A stretch of DNA of 22,572 bases from a bacterium (GCA_947377595.1 CANCGK010000003.1:1-22572); one strand, 5' to 3'. Positions 13,757 through 22,232 are shown, counted from the first letter of the stretch. Numbers and translations are program-made. Notes: generated from the sequence alone by a model not told the origin.

Positions 13757-14467
13757 TTACTGGTGTGGCCATGCAGCAATCCCAAGAGCGATGATAACTG
13801 GCAAGCTTGCTAGTATAACCGGCAAGGCAATTACGGCTGTTATAATAACTGTAGTACCATATAATGTTATCACGATCAGTGATTGTAGCATTCTTGTTAA
13901 ACCTTGCATCATTGCACTTACGCTGTTTATAATCTCTTGGCTGCTTGGCATTGAGTCCTTAAGTTCCCAGATATGATCAATTTGTTGACTTGTCCAGTCT
14001 TTAATATTTTGTACTTTTTTATTAAAAGTTGCTAGTTGTTCTGGATTCATGTTTTCTACGGCATCTTTCATGCCTGGTGTGTTTTCAACGGCTTGATCTA
14101 TAATCTCGTTTGATTTTTTTTGTACTTCTTTTTTTGCTACTTCTATTTGTTCTACTTGTGATTGCGTCATTGTTTTTTCAACAGGTCTTACAGTATTATC
14201 TAAAGAACTGTCTGTATCTAAAAGATCTAAAGATTTTTCAGACGCAGTTGATTCTGTCGATGTTGCATTTTCATTACGATCTAGCTGATGTGCTGATGCT
14301 AAATCCGATGAAGCTGGTCGATTAATAATTTTTTGCCCTGCAGGCTTTTCTGGTTGATCTACAGCAGGTTTGAAAGTTGAGGGTTTAGGTGACGTTGTTG
14401 CATGTTCCATTGTGTATGCATTATGAGCAAACATCAGCATGCAAAGTGCTACAAATTTTTTCTTCAT
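13757..14467 (-). CDS. Exported protein with hydrophobic C-terminus, unknown function
   Basis: The 236-residue protein has a signal peptide (MKKKFVALCMLMFAHNAYT) close to that of the gene at 12819-13505. A Ser/Thr/Asp-rich linker (about 22-95) leads to a Lys/Glu-rich helical, probably coiled region (100-170) and then INSVSAMMQGL (180-190). Residues 194-233 are strongly hydrophobic, enough for one or two membrane helices, and the protein ends AAWPHQ. It could be inserted in a membrane by this C-terminal hairpin. AGGAAG precedes the ATG. No family was recognised. Confidence 0.8.
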   Translation of the reverse strand: MKKKFVALCMLMFAHNAYTMEHATTSPKPSTFKPAVDQPEKPAGQKIINRPASSDLASAHQLDRNENATSTESTASEKSLDLLDTDSSLDNTVRPVEKTMTQSQVEQIEVAKKEVQKKSNEIIDQAVENTPGMKDAVENMNPEQLATFNKKVQNIKDWTSQQIDHIWELKDSMPSSQEIINSVSAMMQGLTRMLQSLIVITLYGTTVIITAVIALPVILASLPVIIALGIAAWPHQ

Positions 14468-14556
14468 GATTTTCTTCCTTTTTTTAAGATTTTTTTTATT
14501 TTCAAATATGTAATTTACCCTTTTTTATAATCTACTATTTTTGAGTCGTAAAGAGC

Positions 14557-14576
14557 AATATTTTTGCAAAAATATT
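14557..14576. promoter_or_regulatory. Perfect 20-bp palindrome
   Basis: AATATTTTTGCAAAAATATT is its own reverse complement, centred between 14566 and 14567. It lies about 90-110 bases upstream of the minus-strand gene ending at 14467. It could be a protein-binding site or a cruciform. No function is shown. Confidence 0.35.
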
Positions 14577-14653
14577 ATTTTAAAAGTTGATATTGCAGAG
14601 TAAAGTTTGCAGATAGATACTCCAAGTGTAAACTTTGACGCATGGTACTATAA

Positions 14654-14845
14654 AGCGGTATTTCTTTGCACGATATTGCACGCAATTTTATGGCATTTCG
14701 ATCATTGTATCCGCAAGGGCAAAATCTAGTTGTTGCATCAAATATCACGCAATCCTACACGCGCATCTACAAAGATTTGACCATCACTTTTGTCAACACC
14801 AAAGATTTAGTGGCAATTATTCAACATTTACGAATCAGAAGATAA
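14654..14845 (+). pseudogene. Possible C-terminal gene remnant
   Basis: After a TAA at 14651, this frame stays open for 63 codons and reads like real protein, with mixed hydrophobic and polar residues (SLYPQGQNLVVASN, then ITQSYTRIYKDLTITFVNTK). It ends in RIRR and TAA. There is an internal ATG at 14690 but no ribosome site and no upstream body, so it may be the tail of a lost gene. No family was recognised. A competing frame (14635-14850) is open too, so chance is possible. Confidence 0.35.
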
Positions 14846-14853
14846 CATAAGAA

Positions 14854-14883
14854 AAGGGGGCTTTCTGATGAAAACCCCCTTTG
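14854..14883 (-). terminator. Terminator of the 575-aa exported-protein gene
   Basis: AAAGGGGG (14854-14861) pairs with CCCCCTTT (14876-14883), and an inner TTTC/GAAA extends the stem. The A-rich left flank gives a U-rich minus-strand tail, 26 bases after the stop at 14909. Confidence 0.85.
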
Positions 14884-14908
14884 GAAAAATCGAGTGATGT
14901 GTGATTGG

Positions 14909-16636
14909 TTATAATTCAATACTATTGGCTGTTGAACTTGTAGAAGAAGTATTGGAAGTAGATACGCCTGTTGAACTTGTAGAAGAAGTATTGGAAGTAG
15001 ATACGCGTGTTGAATCTTGAGAAGCAGTCTCTAAGAGGGTACCATTCATGAATAGATTTGAAGTTTGTTGAAGCTTAGACCGCACTTTTGTTGTTGCTAT
15101 ATCTGTTGGCGGTAGAACGCTCCCTGTGGAATTTTCTGTAGATGTATATGCAGTAAGACTAGCTACAGGAGAATTTGCAGGAGCTGCTGGATATGATTGC
15201 GTGCTCGATGATGTAGAAGATTCTGTTGAAGATGAACCTTGTAGAGCGTTTTTTGTTGCTTGCAATGTTGTAAATAAAGCCTCAAGGTTACCTTGCCCAG
15301 AAATTACTCGTTTACCATCTTTATTGACGACTGATGTAAAGTCAGTTCCTTCAATTGCATTACCAAACAAGTCTTTTTGTGCTGTGGTAATGATCATTTG
15401 ATCATTTTGCATAACAATAGATTGAAGAGGCTTACCTGTTGTATCTACTATTTTTTTTGATATTGAACCATCAGGATTAAAGGTCAATTTTTGAGATGCT
15501 TTATTAGATGCAGATGATTCACTTTTTGCAAATGTTTGTATCGATGCAATATTATTATTCGCATCGAGTGTAATAATTTGTTTTGTCTTTAATTCTTGAG
15601 AGCCTTTTGATGATGGTACTTGAGTTGTTAATATAGTATTGCTATTCGAATCTTTTGTAACTATACGTTTTTCTAATATTGATGCACTATATTCTATTCC
15701 ATCTTTTAATGTGTATGCTAATGGATTATCTTGATTATATGTTTTAACCGAAATAACATCAGATTTCATCAATGGATTACCTACTAAAGATTCTTTGAAT
15801 GTTATTGTTTTTTCTGGATTACCATTTTTGTGATACGTAGTTTCAGCTCGAGTTTGCATGCTATTTTTGTGCAAAGCATTTAAAGTTCGTGGTGTTGTTA
15901 CGATTGATGATGTGATAACGCCCTCATCACTATACTTATTTGTTATAGTTTTACCATCAGCTGTTCGAGCTGATACAATTTTGTTTTTAGCTCCACCTTG
16001 ATTACTGATGATTTTATATGAACCATCTGGTGATGATATTTTTACTTGTAAAATAAGTTTGCCTGCTGTATCCCAAGTTTCTACAATTTTATCACCAGCT
16101 TTTGCATAATTTGCATATGGAGAATCTTGTATATTTTGTTCAGTTAAAGTTTTGGTAATTTTTATATCTTTTGCAAAAGGACTTAAATTGCGTGCATAGT
16201 TACTTGCCGTATCGCTGATGCTTCTACCAGTTTTTGAGGTATCTTTTGTTCTGCTTAAATTGTCAAAAGTTAAAGCTTGACCATTTGTAGCTGTTACTTG
16301 AGTTTCTGGTTGTAGCGCAAGGCTATCTACCATAGTTTGATCGGTAATAATTTGATTTGTTCTGTTATCACGTAAAACTTTTTGACCAAAAATTGCATCA
16401 GACATGCGGCTTGCAACACGATTGGTTGATCCGTGTTGAGCTGCAATTTCTGCCTGACGGCTATTTGATAATTGAGCAACTTTTGCTTGTTGTTCAGGTG
16501 TTAATTTTGGAGCAGCTTTTTGTGCAGCAATTGGTTCAGCGGTTGTAACATGTTCTTCCATCGCTGGTAATTTATGACTTGCTGTTGCAACGATGGTTGC
16601 AAGCATCATGTACTGTAATCTTTTAATTGGCTTCAT
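14909..16636 (-). CDS. Large exported beta-repeat-like protein, Ser/Thr-rich C-terminus
   Basis: The 575-residue protein has a signal peptide (MKPIKRLQYMMLATIVATAS) and an Ala/Gln-rich helical stretch (about 30-75). Residues 180-440 hold many short strand-turn-strand units with Asp/Asn-Gly turns: TAGKLILQVKISSPDGSYKI, TADGKTITNKYSDEG, HKNGNPEKTITF, FNPDGSISKKIV and VNKDGKRVIS. These resemble, but are not clearly, YD/MORN-like or beta-solenoid repeats. The C-terminal 100 residues are Ser/Thr-rich and include two perfect 13-residue copies of VSTSNTSSTSST with flanking residue. AGGAAG precedes the ATG. Such architecture suits a surface or secreted protein. No specific family was recognised. Confidence 0.83.
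   Translation of the reverse strand: MKPIKRLQYMMLATIVATASHKLPAMEEHVTTAEPIAAQKAAPKLTPEQQAKVAQLSNSRQAEIAAQHGSTNRVASRMSDAIFGQKVLRDNRTNQIITDQTMVDSLALQPETQVTATNGQALTFDNLSRTKDTSKTGRSISDTASNYARNLSPFAKDIKITKTLTEQNIQDSPYANYAKAGDKIVETWDTAGKLILQVKISSPDGSYKIISNQGGAKNKIVSARTADGKTITNKYSDEGVITSSIVTTPRTLNALHKNSMQTRAETTYHKNGNPEKTITFKESLVGNPLMKSDVISVKTYNQDNPLAYTLKDGIEYSASILEKRIVTKDSNSNTILTTQVPSSKGSQELKTKQIITLDANNNIASIQTFAKSESSASNKASQKLTFNPDGSISKKIVDTTGKPLQSIVMQNDQMIITTAQKDLFGNAIEGTDFTSVVNKDGKRVISGQGNLEALFTTLQATKNALQGSSSTESSTSSSTQSYPAAPANSPVASLTAYTSTENSTGSVLPPTDIATTKVRSKLQQTSNLFMNGTLLETASQDSTRVSTSNTSSTSSTGVSTSNTSSTSSTANSIEL
14930..15014 (-). repeat. 39-bp tandem repeat inside the 575-aa gene
   Basis: Two copies of a 39-base unit (14930-14968, 14969-15007) differ only at the last base, followed by the first 7 bases of a third. 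Being 13 codons long, it keeps frame and encodes the VSTSNTSSTSST repeats near the C-terminus. The unit number could vary by replication slippage. Confidence 0.92.
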
Positions 16637-16740
16637 AGTTTTTCTTCCTTTTTTTACGGATAATAAACAAAGTATATTTTACTTAACCTTACATAAATAC
16701 AATTAGAAAAATCAACAGATTGTTTTTTTTGTTAACAAAA

Positions 16741-16771
16741 AGCGCCTTTGACAACAGGTATCAAAGGCGCT
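16741..16771 (-). terminator. Intrinsic terminator of argS
   Basis: AGCGCCTTTGA (16741-16751) pairs perfectly with TCAAAGGCGCT (16761-16771) around a 9-base loop. The preceding AAAAA and the T-rich strand give a U-tract on the minus strand. It lies 25 bases beyond the argS stop. Confidence 0.9.
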
Positions 16772-16795
16772 GATAAAAAATATTGCAGATAAATT

Positions 16796-18442
16796 TTACA
16801 TTTTTGCAGGAGCACTGATTCCCATCAAATCAAAGCACAGATGCAAGGTTTGTTGAATGATTGCAATGACAAACAAATTATTTTTTGTTTGCGCTACATC
16901 ATCGACCAACGCTTTGCTGCTGTTGTAGTAAGCATGGAATAGATGTGCAAGTTCGTAGGTGTAGTATGCAAGCAGGTGTGTTTGATAGCTGGTATCAATC
17001 GTTGCAAGCAAGGCGCGTAATGCGACCATTTTTTTAACTAAGATTTTTTCTTTATCCGATAATGTCAGGCAATGTTCAATACCAAGATTGATGAAATCTG
17101 GATTGGTTGCTATCGCTTTTTCTTGAATGCTGCAGGTGCGCACGTAAGCATACTGCACGTAAAATACAGGATTTTCGCTTGTGGTGGTCAGTGCAAGTTC
17201 AAGATCAAAATCGAGTTCTGCATCAGCTTTGCGGTTTAAATAAAAGAATCGTGCAACATCTTTGCCAACCGTGTTGATGATGTCGTGAAGATCGACGATC
17301 GTGCCTGCACGTTTTGACATTTTTGCAGATTCGCCATTTTTCATGATGTGGACAAGTTGATACAAGATGACTGACAATTTATCTGGGTTGTAGCCTAAAG
17401 CTTGCATCAATGCATGTAGACGGACAACAAAACTGTGATGATCGTGACCTAAAATCATGATTAATTTGTCGTAGCCACGTTCTAATTTGTTGACCAGGTA
17501 GGGTAAATCACCTGCAAGATAGGTGTATGTGCCATCAGATTTACGCAAAACACGATCTTTGTCATCGCCAAATTGTGTGGTAGCAAACCACAATGCGCCT
17601 TCTTGTTCGTAGGTGTAGCCGTTATCTGTTAATGTTTTAATATAATTTTCAACGTTAACTTTGCTTTTAAGATCTTTTTCGGAAAAATAGATATCAAAAT
17701 GGATACCGTACGATGCAAGGGTTGCTTGTTGTTGTGCAAGCATTTTGTTTTTTGCAATCTCTTGAAAATGTTCGTGTGATGCATCCTGTAAATCGCTACC
17801 ATGTAATGTGACCAGTTCTGCTGCGCAGTCGATCAGATACTGACCGTGGTAGGCATCATCTGGCATGGTAATATCGCCGCCAAGGGCTTGTAGATAACGC
17901 ACTTGCAGCGAGTTGCCAAGTTTGATCATCTGTGCGCCAGCATCGTTGATATAAAATTCGCGTGTGACATCATGGCCAATAAAACTTAAAATATTGCCAA
18001 GAGTATCGCCTAAAATGCCGTTTCTGCCATGGCCAAAGTGTAAAGGACCGGTTGGATTTGCGCTGACAAATTCAAGATTGATCTTTTTTGGTTGTAGAGC
18101 AGGTTTAAAAAATTGACGTTTTTCGTTAAAAATTTGGTGAGCAAGTTGCAAAATTGCAGCATCAGTAAGAAAAAAGTTTAAAAATCCAGGCCCTGCGATT
18201 TCGATTTTTGCCACCAATGGATGCGCAAAATTTTCAATAACATTTTGTGCGATTGCTCGTGGATTAGATTTTAAATCTTTAGCAAGCACCATAGCTGCAT
18301 TGCAGTTGATGTCGCCAAAAGCTTGTTTTTCTGCATCTGCGTTGATATCAAATGCGCAACGATCAAGTTGAGTTTGTGTTACATTGTAGGTTGAAGTTAA
18401 CAATGAAAAAAATGCTGATTTGATTTGTTCTATACCATTCAT
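16796..18442 (-). CDS. argS: Arginyl-tRNA synthetase
   Basis: ArgRS attaches arginine to tRNA-Arg. The 548-residue class I enzyme is full length. An N-terminal Add1-type domain includes IEIAGPGFLNFFL (80-92). The catalytic fold has SANPTGPLHFGHGRNG (128-142, HIGH-like HFGH at 135-138), REFYINDAGAQ, the region LGHDHHSFVVRL, and KMSKR at 374-378. The C-terminal helical DALR domain (about 430-548) ends in the family-typical GISAPAKM. AAAGG lies before the ATG. It is transcribed alone and ends in a strong terminator. The window has no other enzyme of this pathway besides thrS. Confidence 0.97.
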   Translation of the reverse strand: MNGIEQIKSAFFSLLTSTYNVTQTQLDRCAFDINADAEKQAFGDINCNAAMVLAKDLKSNPRAIAQNVIENFAHPLVAKIEIAGPGFLNFFLTDAAILQLAHQIFNEKRQFFKPALQPKKINLEFVSANPTGPLHFGHGRNGILGDTLGNILSFIGHDVTREFYINDAGAQMIKLGNSLQVRYLQALGGDITMPDDAYHGQYLIDCAAELVTLHGSDLQDASHEHFQEIAKNKMLAQQQATLASYGIHFDIYFSEKDLKSKVNVENYIKTLTDNGYTYEQEGALWFATTQFGDDKDRVLRKSDGTYTYLAGDLPYLVNKLERGYDKLIMILGHDHHSFVVRLHALMQALGYNPDKLSVILYQLVHIMKNGESAKMSKRAGTIVDLHDIINTVGKDVARFFYLNRKADAELDFDLELALTTTSENPVFYVQYAYVRTCSIQEKAIATNPDFINLGIEHCLTLSDKEKILVKKMVALRALLATIDTSYQTHLLAYYTYELAHLFHAYYNSSKALVDDVAQTKNNLFVIAIIQQTLHLCFDLMGISAPAKM

Positions 18443-18604
18443 AACGCATGCCTTTAGCTTGTAATAAAATTTTTATTCATAAAAAGCCTACCATAACTTG
18501 GCAAAATCGACAATTGATTCAGCCGACCCATTTGCAAGATTATCGCAAGTGTGTAATTCTATATGTATATATTATGGTTTTTTACATTAAGACTTAGTGA
18601 CTTT

Positions 18605-19066
18605 ATGAATTATAAAAATATTAATTTGTGGATTTTCGTGGCAGGATTTTTTATGTCATCTGATGTGATGAGTATTACGCAAAAAGAAATTTTTGAAAAT
18701 AAAAAAGAAGAATGTCGTCAATGTCAAGAAAAAGAGTATGAACTTTTAAAAGTATGGAAGTTTCAAATAGATCAAACTACGCAAAGATCATTGTCTTATT
18801 GGACAGATTATGCTGAATATTCAAGAAAATATAACGAAGATCATCCTTTTGATTTTAACATCCAAAGAGATTTTGGATCGATAAGAAATTTTGAGCAATT
18901 TTGCGCTAACTGGTGTGCTTACACTTCAGAAAAGATACGCGAACAGTTGCTGAATCATGATTCTTTAGATTGTAAATATGCGCGTGAAAAATATGAAAGG
19001 CAAGTGGCTTACTGTAATATTTTAAAGAAGGAAATGAATCTTGAAAGTCCAGAAAATAACGAATAA
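18605..19066 (+). CDS. Small exported cysteine-rich protein, unknown function
   Basis: The 153-residue product starts with a signal peptide (MNYKNINLWIFVAGFFMSSD, cleavage near VMS). The mature part is helical and charged and carries cysteines in closely spaced pairs: CRQC, CANWC and C...C near the end (DCKYAREKYERQVAYC). That pattern suits disulfide bonding outside the cytoplasm. An upstream ATG at 18563 would add 14 residues ahead of the signal peptide, so 18605 is preferred, though neither has a good ribosome site. Two further exported-protein genes follow on the same strand after 21 and 53 bases, possibly an operon. No family was recognised. Confidence 0.75.
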   Translation: MNYKNINLWIFVAGFFMSSDVMSITQKEIFENKKEECRQCQEKEYELLKVWKFQIDQTTQRSLSYWTDYAEYSRKYNEDHPFDFNIQRDFGSIRNFEQFCANWCAYTSEKIREQLLNHDSLDCKYAREKYERQVAYCNILKKEMNLESPENNE

Positions 19067-19087
19067 ATAATTAAAAAAAGAATACCT

Positions 19088-19492
19088 ATGAACGATTTAA
19101 AATATGTAGTGATTAATATCATCTGTTTTTTGATGATGAGTTGCACACAGGTGATTTTTGGATCTGATGATCAAGTAATTATAGACATTTCTGCCAACAC
19201 GCTCTCTGCTCAGCAAGATGTTGTGCAACGAGAAGCACAACAGGCAATTTCTGTTGGTCGATGTCAATTGTCTCAAGAGCAAAATCGACGTCGAGGTAGA
19301 GAACAGGAAGAAGATTTAGCGTCATCTTCATCATCTACAGGGCAATCAGTAGTTGAGCAAGCAAGACCTCGACGAATTAAACCTCGATTAGACGCTTTTA
19401 TAGCTGTCGAGGAAGCACAAACAGCACCGTCAAGCTCTTCTAGCCGAGAGGTTGCCGATGTGTTCATGAATGAAACGTCTGATCCGGCTTAG
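19088..19492 (+). CDS. Small exported low-complexity protein, shared signal peptide
   Basis: The 134-residue protein opens with MNDLKYVVINIICFLMMSCT, nearly the same leader as the next gene. The mature part is low complexity: Gln/Glu/Arg-rich (QREAQQAIS, EQNRRRGREQEED), two runs of five serines (SSSSS) and a basic PRRIKPRL patch. It is probably disordered. The Cys in MMSC could be a lipidation site, but the flanking residues (MSC|T) are a poor lipobox match. The ribosome site is weak. No family was recognised. Confidence 0.72.
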   Translation: MNDLKYVVINIICFLMMSCTQVIFGSDDQVIIDISANTLSAQQDVVQREAQQAISVGRCQLSQEQNRRRGREQEEDLASSSSSTGQSVVEQARPRRIKPRLDAFIAVEEAQTAPSSSSSREVADVFMNETSDPA

Positions 19493-19545
19493 TTTGAAAA
19501 TTATATGAAATCGTTAGGCTTTTAAAAAAATGATAAGGAGTATCC

Positions 19546-20100
19546 ATGAACGATGTAAAATATGTTGTTATGAATATCATCTGTTTTTTGATGATGAGTT
19601 GCTCACAAGTACTTTTTGGAGCTATGGATTCTGATGAAATTACAAGAGATGAAATTAAAAGAGAATGTTATAGATCTTGCTTGAAAGAATTTGTGCATTC
19701 TAATCTTTATGTGTTGGCATTTATGAAATATAAAGAAGATATGTCTGAAAGAGGATTATTGTTGCAACGTAAGAGTTATGAAGCCTTGCAATATGAAAAT
19801 AAGTTAGAAAATGAAAAAAAATTTATGATAGCTGGTATACACGCTTTACAAAAAATGTCTCCAAGAGCAGCAGATGCTGTTGTTCGTGAGTTGATTGAAT
19901 TTCCATTTGTACATGATCCCTCTGATACATATTTAGGTCTTAATGCAGAAGCCAGACAGTCGTTCCAAGAGCATCTAGAGCAGCAAGCTCTTAAGTTCAA
20001 GGAGATTAAAGTTAAGTTAGACGAAAAGATACATGCAGATTTGCCTATTCATTTTGATTATCAGCGTTCAACACAACGAAAACCGCGATGGACTGAATAG
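19546..20100 (+). CDS. Exported helical protein, shared signal peptide
   Basis: The 184-residue protein begins MNDVKYVVMNIICFLMMSCS, almost identical to the gene before it. After cleavage near VLFG the mature part is unrelated to its neighbour: a helical, charged domain with CYRSC (about 40-45), HALQKMSPRAADAVVRELIE and a coiled C-terminus (EHLEQQALKFKEIKVKLDEK). TAAGGAG precedes the ATG with good spacing, a stronger site than the neighbour's. A terminator follows before mnmA. No family was recognised. Confidence 0.78.
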   Translation: MNDVKYVVMNIICFLMMSCSQVLFGAMDSDEITRDEIKRECYRSCLKEFVHSNLYVLAFMKYKEDMSERGLLLQRKSYEALQYENKLENEKKFMIAGIHALQKMSPRAADAVVRELIEFPFVHDPSDTYLGLNAEARQSFQEHLEQQALKFKEIKVKLDEKIHADLPIHFDYQRSTQRKPRWTE

Positions 20101-20166
20101 GTATCTATGTGCGTAAAATTGACTAAAATTGTACCTATGGTACGAGATTGTGTAGACTTGTAAGAT

Positions 20167-20198
20167 AAAAAAGTGGAGATTATAATCTTCACTTTTTT
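20167..20198 (+). terminator. Intrinsic terminator before mnmA
   Basis: A 32-base dyad centred at 20182/20183 (AAAAAAGTG ... CACTTTTTT, one G-T pair at 20176/20189) ends in six T residues. It separates the exported-protein genes from mnmA and may also work on the minus strand. Confidence 0.85.
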
Positions 20199-20230
20199 CT
20201 TATTGGGCTTTTTAGGTATAAGGAATATGC

Positions 20231-21292
20231 ATGAAAATAGCAGTTTTAGTTTCTGGTGGGGTTGATAGCTCGGTTGCTTTGGCATTACTCAAAGAGCAGG
20301 GGCATGATATCACTGCGTTTTATTTAAAAATTTGGTTAGAAGATGAATTGTCCTATCTTGGTAATTGTCCTTGGGAAGATGATTTACAATTTGTTCGTCA
20401 AGTGTGTGCGCAGTTTGGTGTGCCCTTGCAAGTGGTTTCTATGCAACAAGCATATTGGAATAAAGTGGTTACCTACACGATTGATCAGGTTAAAGCTGGT
20501 AGAACGCCAAATCCAGACGTGTTGTGTAACCAGTATGTTAAATTTGGTGCATTTTACGAATGTATTTCTGACGAGTATGATTATGTTGCAACGGGTCATT
20601 ATGCGCAGGTTGAGCATCGATCAGATATTTCATTGCTCAAAATGGCACCAGATCCAATCAAAGATCAAACTTATTTTTTATGCCAACTTTCGCAGCAGCA
20701 GTTACGTAGAATTTTGTTTCCGATTGGGCATTTACAAAAAATTCAAGTTCGTGCACTTGCTTTGCAATTTGATTTGGCAAATAAAGATCGTAAAGATAGT
20801 CAGGGTATCTGCTTTTTAGGCAAATTTAAATTTTCTGACTTTTTACATGCAAAACTTGGCGAAAAAACTGGCGATTTGATTGAGTTCGAAACTGGCAATG
20901 TCGTCGGAGAGCATAACGGATTTTGGTACTACACGATTGGTCAGCGTCAAGGGATTCGGTTATCTGGTGGGCCATGGTATGTTGTCGATAAAGATCCTGC
21001 ACGCAATGTTGTTTTTATTTCTAAGCACTATCAAGATGCAGCAGAACACAAGGCTGGTGTTATAGTTCATACGATGAACTGGATTTCTGGTCAGCCATCA
21101 GATTTGACTGGTCTTGCGATGAAGTTTCGTCATGGCGCAGATATGCACCCAGTTACGGTTGTACAGCAAGATCATGCATGGGTCATTACGTTATTACAAG
21201 AAAGCAAGCAAGGAATTGCAGCAGGACAATTTGCCGTGTTGTATGCAGGGGATGTTTGTTTAGGCGGTGGTGTTATTGACAAAGCTTTTTAA
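20231..21292 (+). CDS. mnmA: tRNA-specific 2-thiouridylase
   Basis: MnmA makes 2-thiouridine at wobble position 34 of tRNA-Lys, -Glu and -Gln, using sulfur relayed from a cysteine desulfurase. The 353-residue protein is full length. The PP-loop is SGGVDSS (8-14), the catalytic cysteines are C99 (NPDVLCNQYVKFG) and C194 (SQGICFLG), and ATGHYAQ and GQRQGI are also present. The N-terminal insert LKIWLEDELSYLGNCPWEDD is longer than in E. coli-type enzymes. AAGGAA precedes the ATG. pgsA starts 42 bases downstream, so the two are probably co-transcribed. Confidence 0.97.
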   Translation: MKIAVLVSGGVDSSVALALLKEQGHDITAFYLKIWLEDELSYLGNCPWEDDLQFVRQVCAQFGVPLQVVSMQQAYWNKVVTYTIDQVKAGRTPNPDVLCNQYVKFGAFYECISDEYDYVATGHYAQVEHRSDISLLKMAPDPIKDQTYFLCQLSQQQLRRILFPIGHLQKIQVRALALQFDLANKDRKDSQGICFLGKFKFSDFLHAKLGEKTGDLIEFETGNVVGEHNGFWYYTIGQRQGIRLSGGPWYVVDKDPARNVVFISKHYQDAAEHKAGVIVHTMNWISGQPSDLTGLAMKFRHGADMHPVTVVQQDHAWVITLLQESKQGIAAGQFAVLYAGDVCLGGGVIDKAF

Positions 21293-21334
21293 AAAAACAG
21301 GTTCGATCACTTTTTTATAAGGATAATAAAATTT

Positions 21335-21883
21335 ATGCTATCGCATCTAACCTTTTCGACGTGGTTGACGTTGCTTCGTATCGCGTTAGCTCCATGCGTT
21401 ATGATGGCACTTTATTTTCAGGCCTGGATTACAGCCGCAGTCATTTTTGCCATTGCCGCAGCAACCGATTTTTTTGATGGTTATTACGCTCGATTGTATG
21501 ATCAAGAGACTCAGCTGGGTAAAATTTTAGATCCTGTTGCGGATAAAGTTTTATTGATTGCAACTATGATAAGTTTGTGTGCAGTATGCAAACAAGCTTC
21601 TATTCCACTCTGGTTTATTATCCTTTTTGTAAGTAAGGATCTTTTGTTAGTTTGTGGAGCAGTCGTTTTGTTGCACTATAAAAAATTAAGTGTTATGAAT
21701 CCTTCCTTGTTTTCTAAGTGTGTAACAGCATGCTTTATGATGTTTTTAATTTATTGTATGTTGCTAGAAATGAAATATATGACACTTGATATTACTGGTT
21801 CATCTATTTTGTTCTTTGCAGCCAGTACCATGGTTATTTTTCTCGATTATAGTTTAAAGTTTTATAGACGCTTGAAGGAATAA
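21335..21883 (+). CDS. pgsA: CDP-alcohol phosphatidyltransferase, probably PGP synthase
   Basis: This membrane enzyme most likely joins CDP-diacylglycerol to glycerol-3-phosphate to form phosphatidylglycerophosphate. The 182-residue protein contains the full family signature D-x2-DG-x2-AR-x8-G-x3-D-x3-D: D45, D48, G49, A52, R53, G62, D66, D70. The start LTFSTWLTLLRI matches the usual NxxTxxR opening of PgsA only loosely (LTLLRI conserved). Four or five hydrophobic membrane segments follow. A related CDP-alcohol transferase cannot be excluded. It lies between mnmA and a small exported-protein gene 4 bases downstream. Confidence 0.9.
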   Translation: MLSHLTFSTWLTLLRIALAPCVMMALYFQAWITAAVIFAIAAATDFFDGYYARLYDQETQLGKILDPVADKVLLIATMISLCAVCKQASIPLWFIILFVSKDLLLVCGAVVLLHYKKLSVMNPSLFSKCVTACFMMFLIYCMLLEMKYMTLDITGSSILFFAASTMVIFLDYSLKFYRRLKE

Positions 21884-21887
21884 AAAT

Positions 21888-22232
21888 ATGCAAAAATATA
21901 TACACATGATGATCCTGTTTGCTGGATTTTCTGTATGCGCTGGCAATGAATTTATCAAAAAGCCAAAAGCAAAAAAAGAATCAGTCGCTCAAGTTAAAGA
22001 AGAAGTTGCAGAACTTTTAGAATCAGTGTTACGACAAGTTGGTCAAAATATTTGTCAATCAATCGATGTGCAAAATAATGTATTTGATAAAATTAAAGAA
22101 ATTATGAGCGATAATCAATTATCCTGCGAGCAATTAAAGCAGTTGCGAGCTCGATTAGAAAAACAGCTGAAAGTTTTAGAAGAACAACAAGCTCAGTTGT
22201 ATGATATTATTTTATCCTGCTCTAAGAGTTGA
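21888..22232 (+). CDS. Small exported helical protein, unknown function
   Basis: The 114-residue protein has a signal peptide (MQKYIHMMILFAGFSVCAG, cleavage near CAG|N). A Lys-rich segment (KKPKAKKES) precedes a helical, probably coiled region with heptad-like leucines (about 35-105: EVAELLESVLRQVGQ and LKQLRARLEKQLKVLEEQQ). Its AAGGAA ribosome site overlaps the last codons of pgsA and the gap is only 4 bases, so translation is probably coupled to pgsA. No family was recognised; an envelope location is likely. Confidence 0.78.
   Translation: MQKYIHMMILFAGFSVCAGNEFIKKPKAKKESVAQVKEEVAELLESVLRQVGQNICQSIDVQNNVFDKIKEIMSDNQLSCEQLKQLRARLEKQLKVLEEQQAQLYDIILSCSKS

Larger units (their letters stand above)
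14468..14908. other. Intergenic region with a palindrome and a possible gene remnant
   Basis: These 441 bases contain the leader of the upstream minus-strand gene's neighbour, a 20-bp palindrome (14557-14576), a possible coding remnant on the plus strand (14654-14845) and the terminator of the 575-aa gene (14854-14883). The interval from 14577 to 14650 holds only AAAGTTT and AAACTTT as a widely spaced inverted pair. Nothing else was recognised. Confidence 0.6.

Noticed and set aside
18488..18571. Short minus-strand frame (DNLANGSAESIVDFAKLW) upstream of argS
   Set aside because: The composition is coding-like, but at only 27 codons with no start it could be chance or a decayed tail; too short to support.
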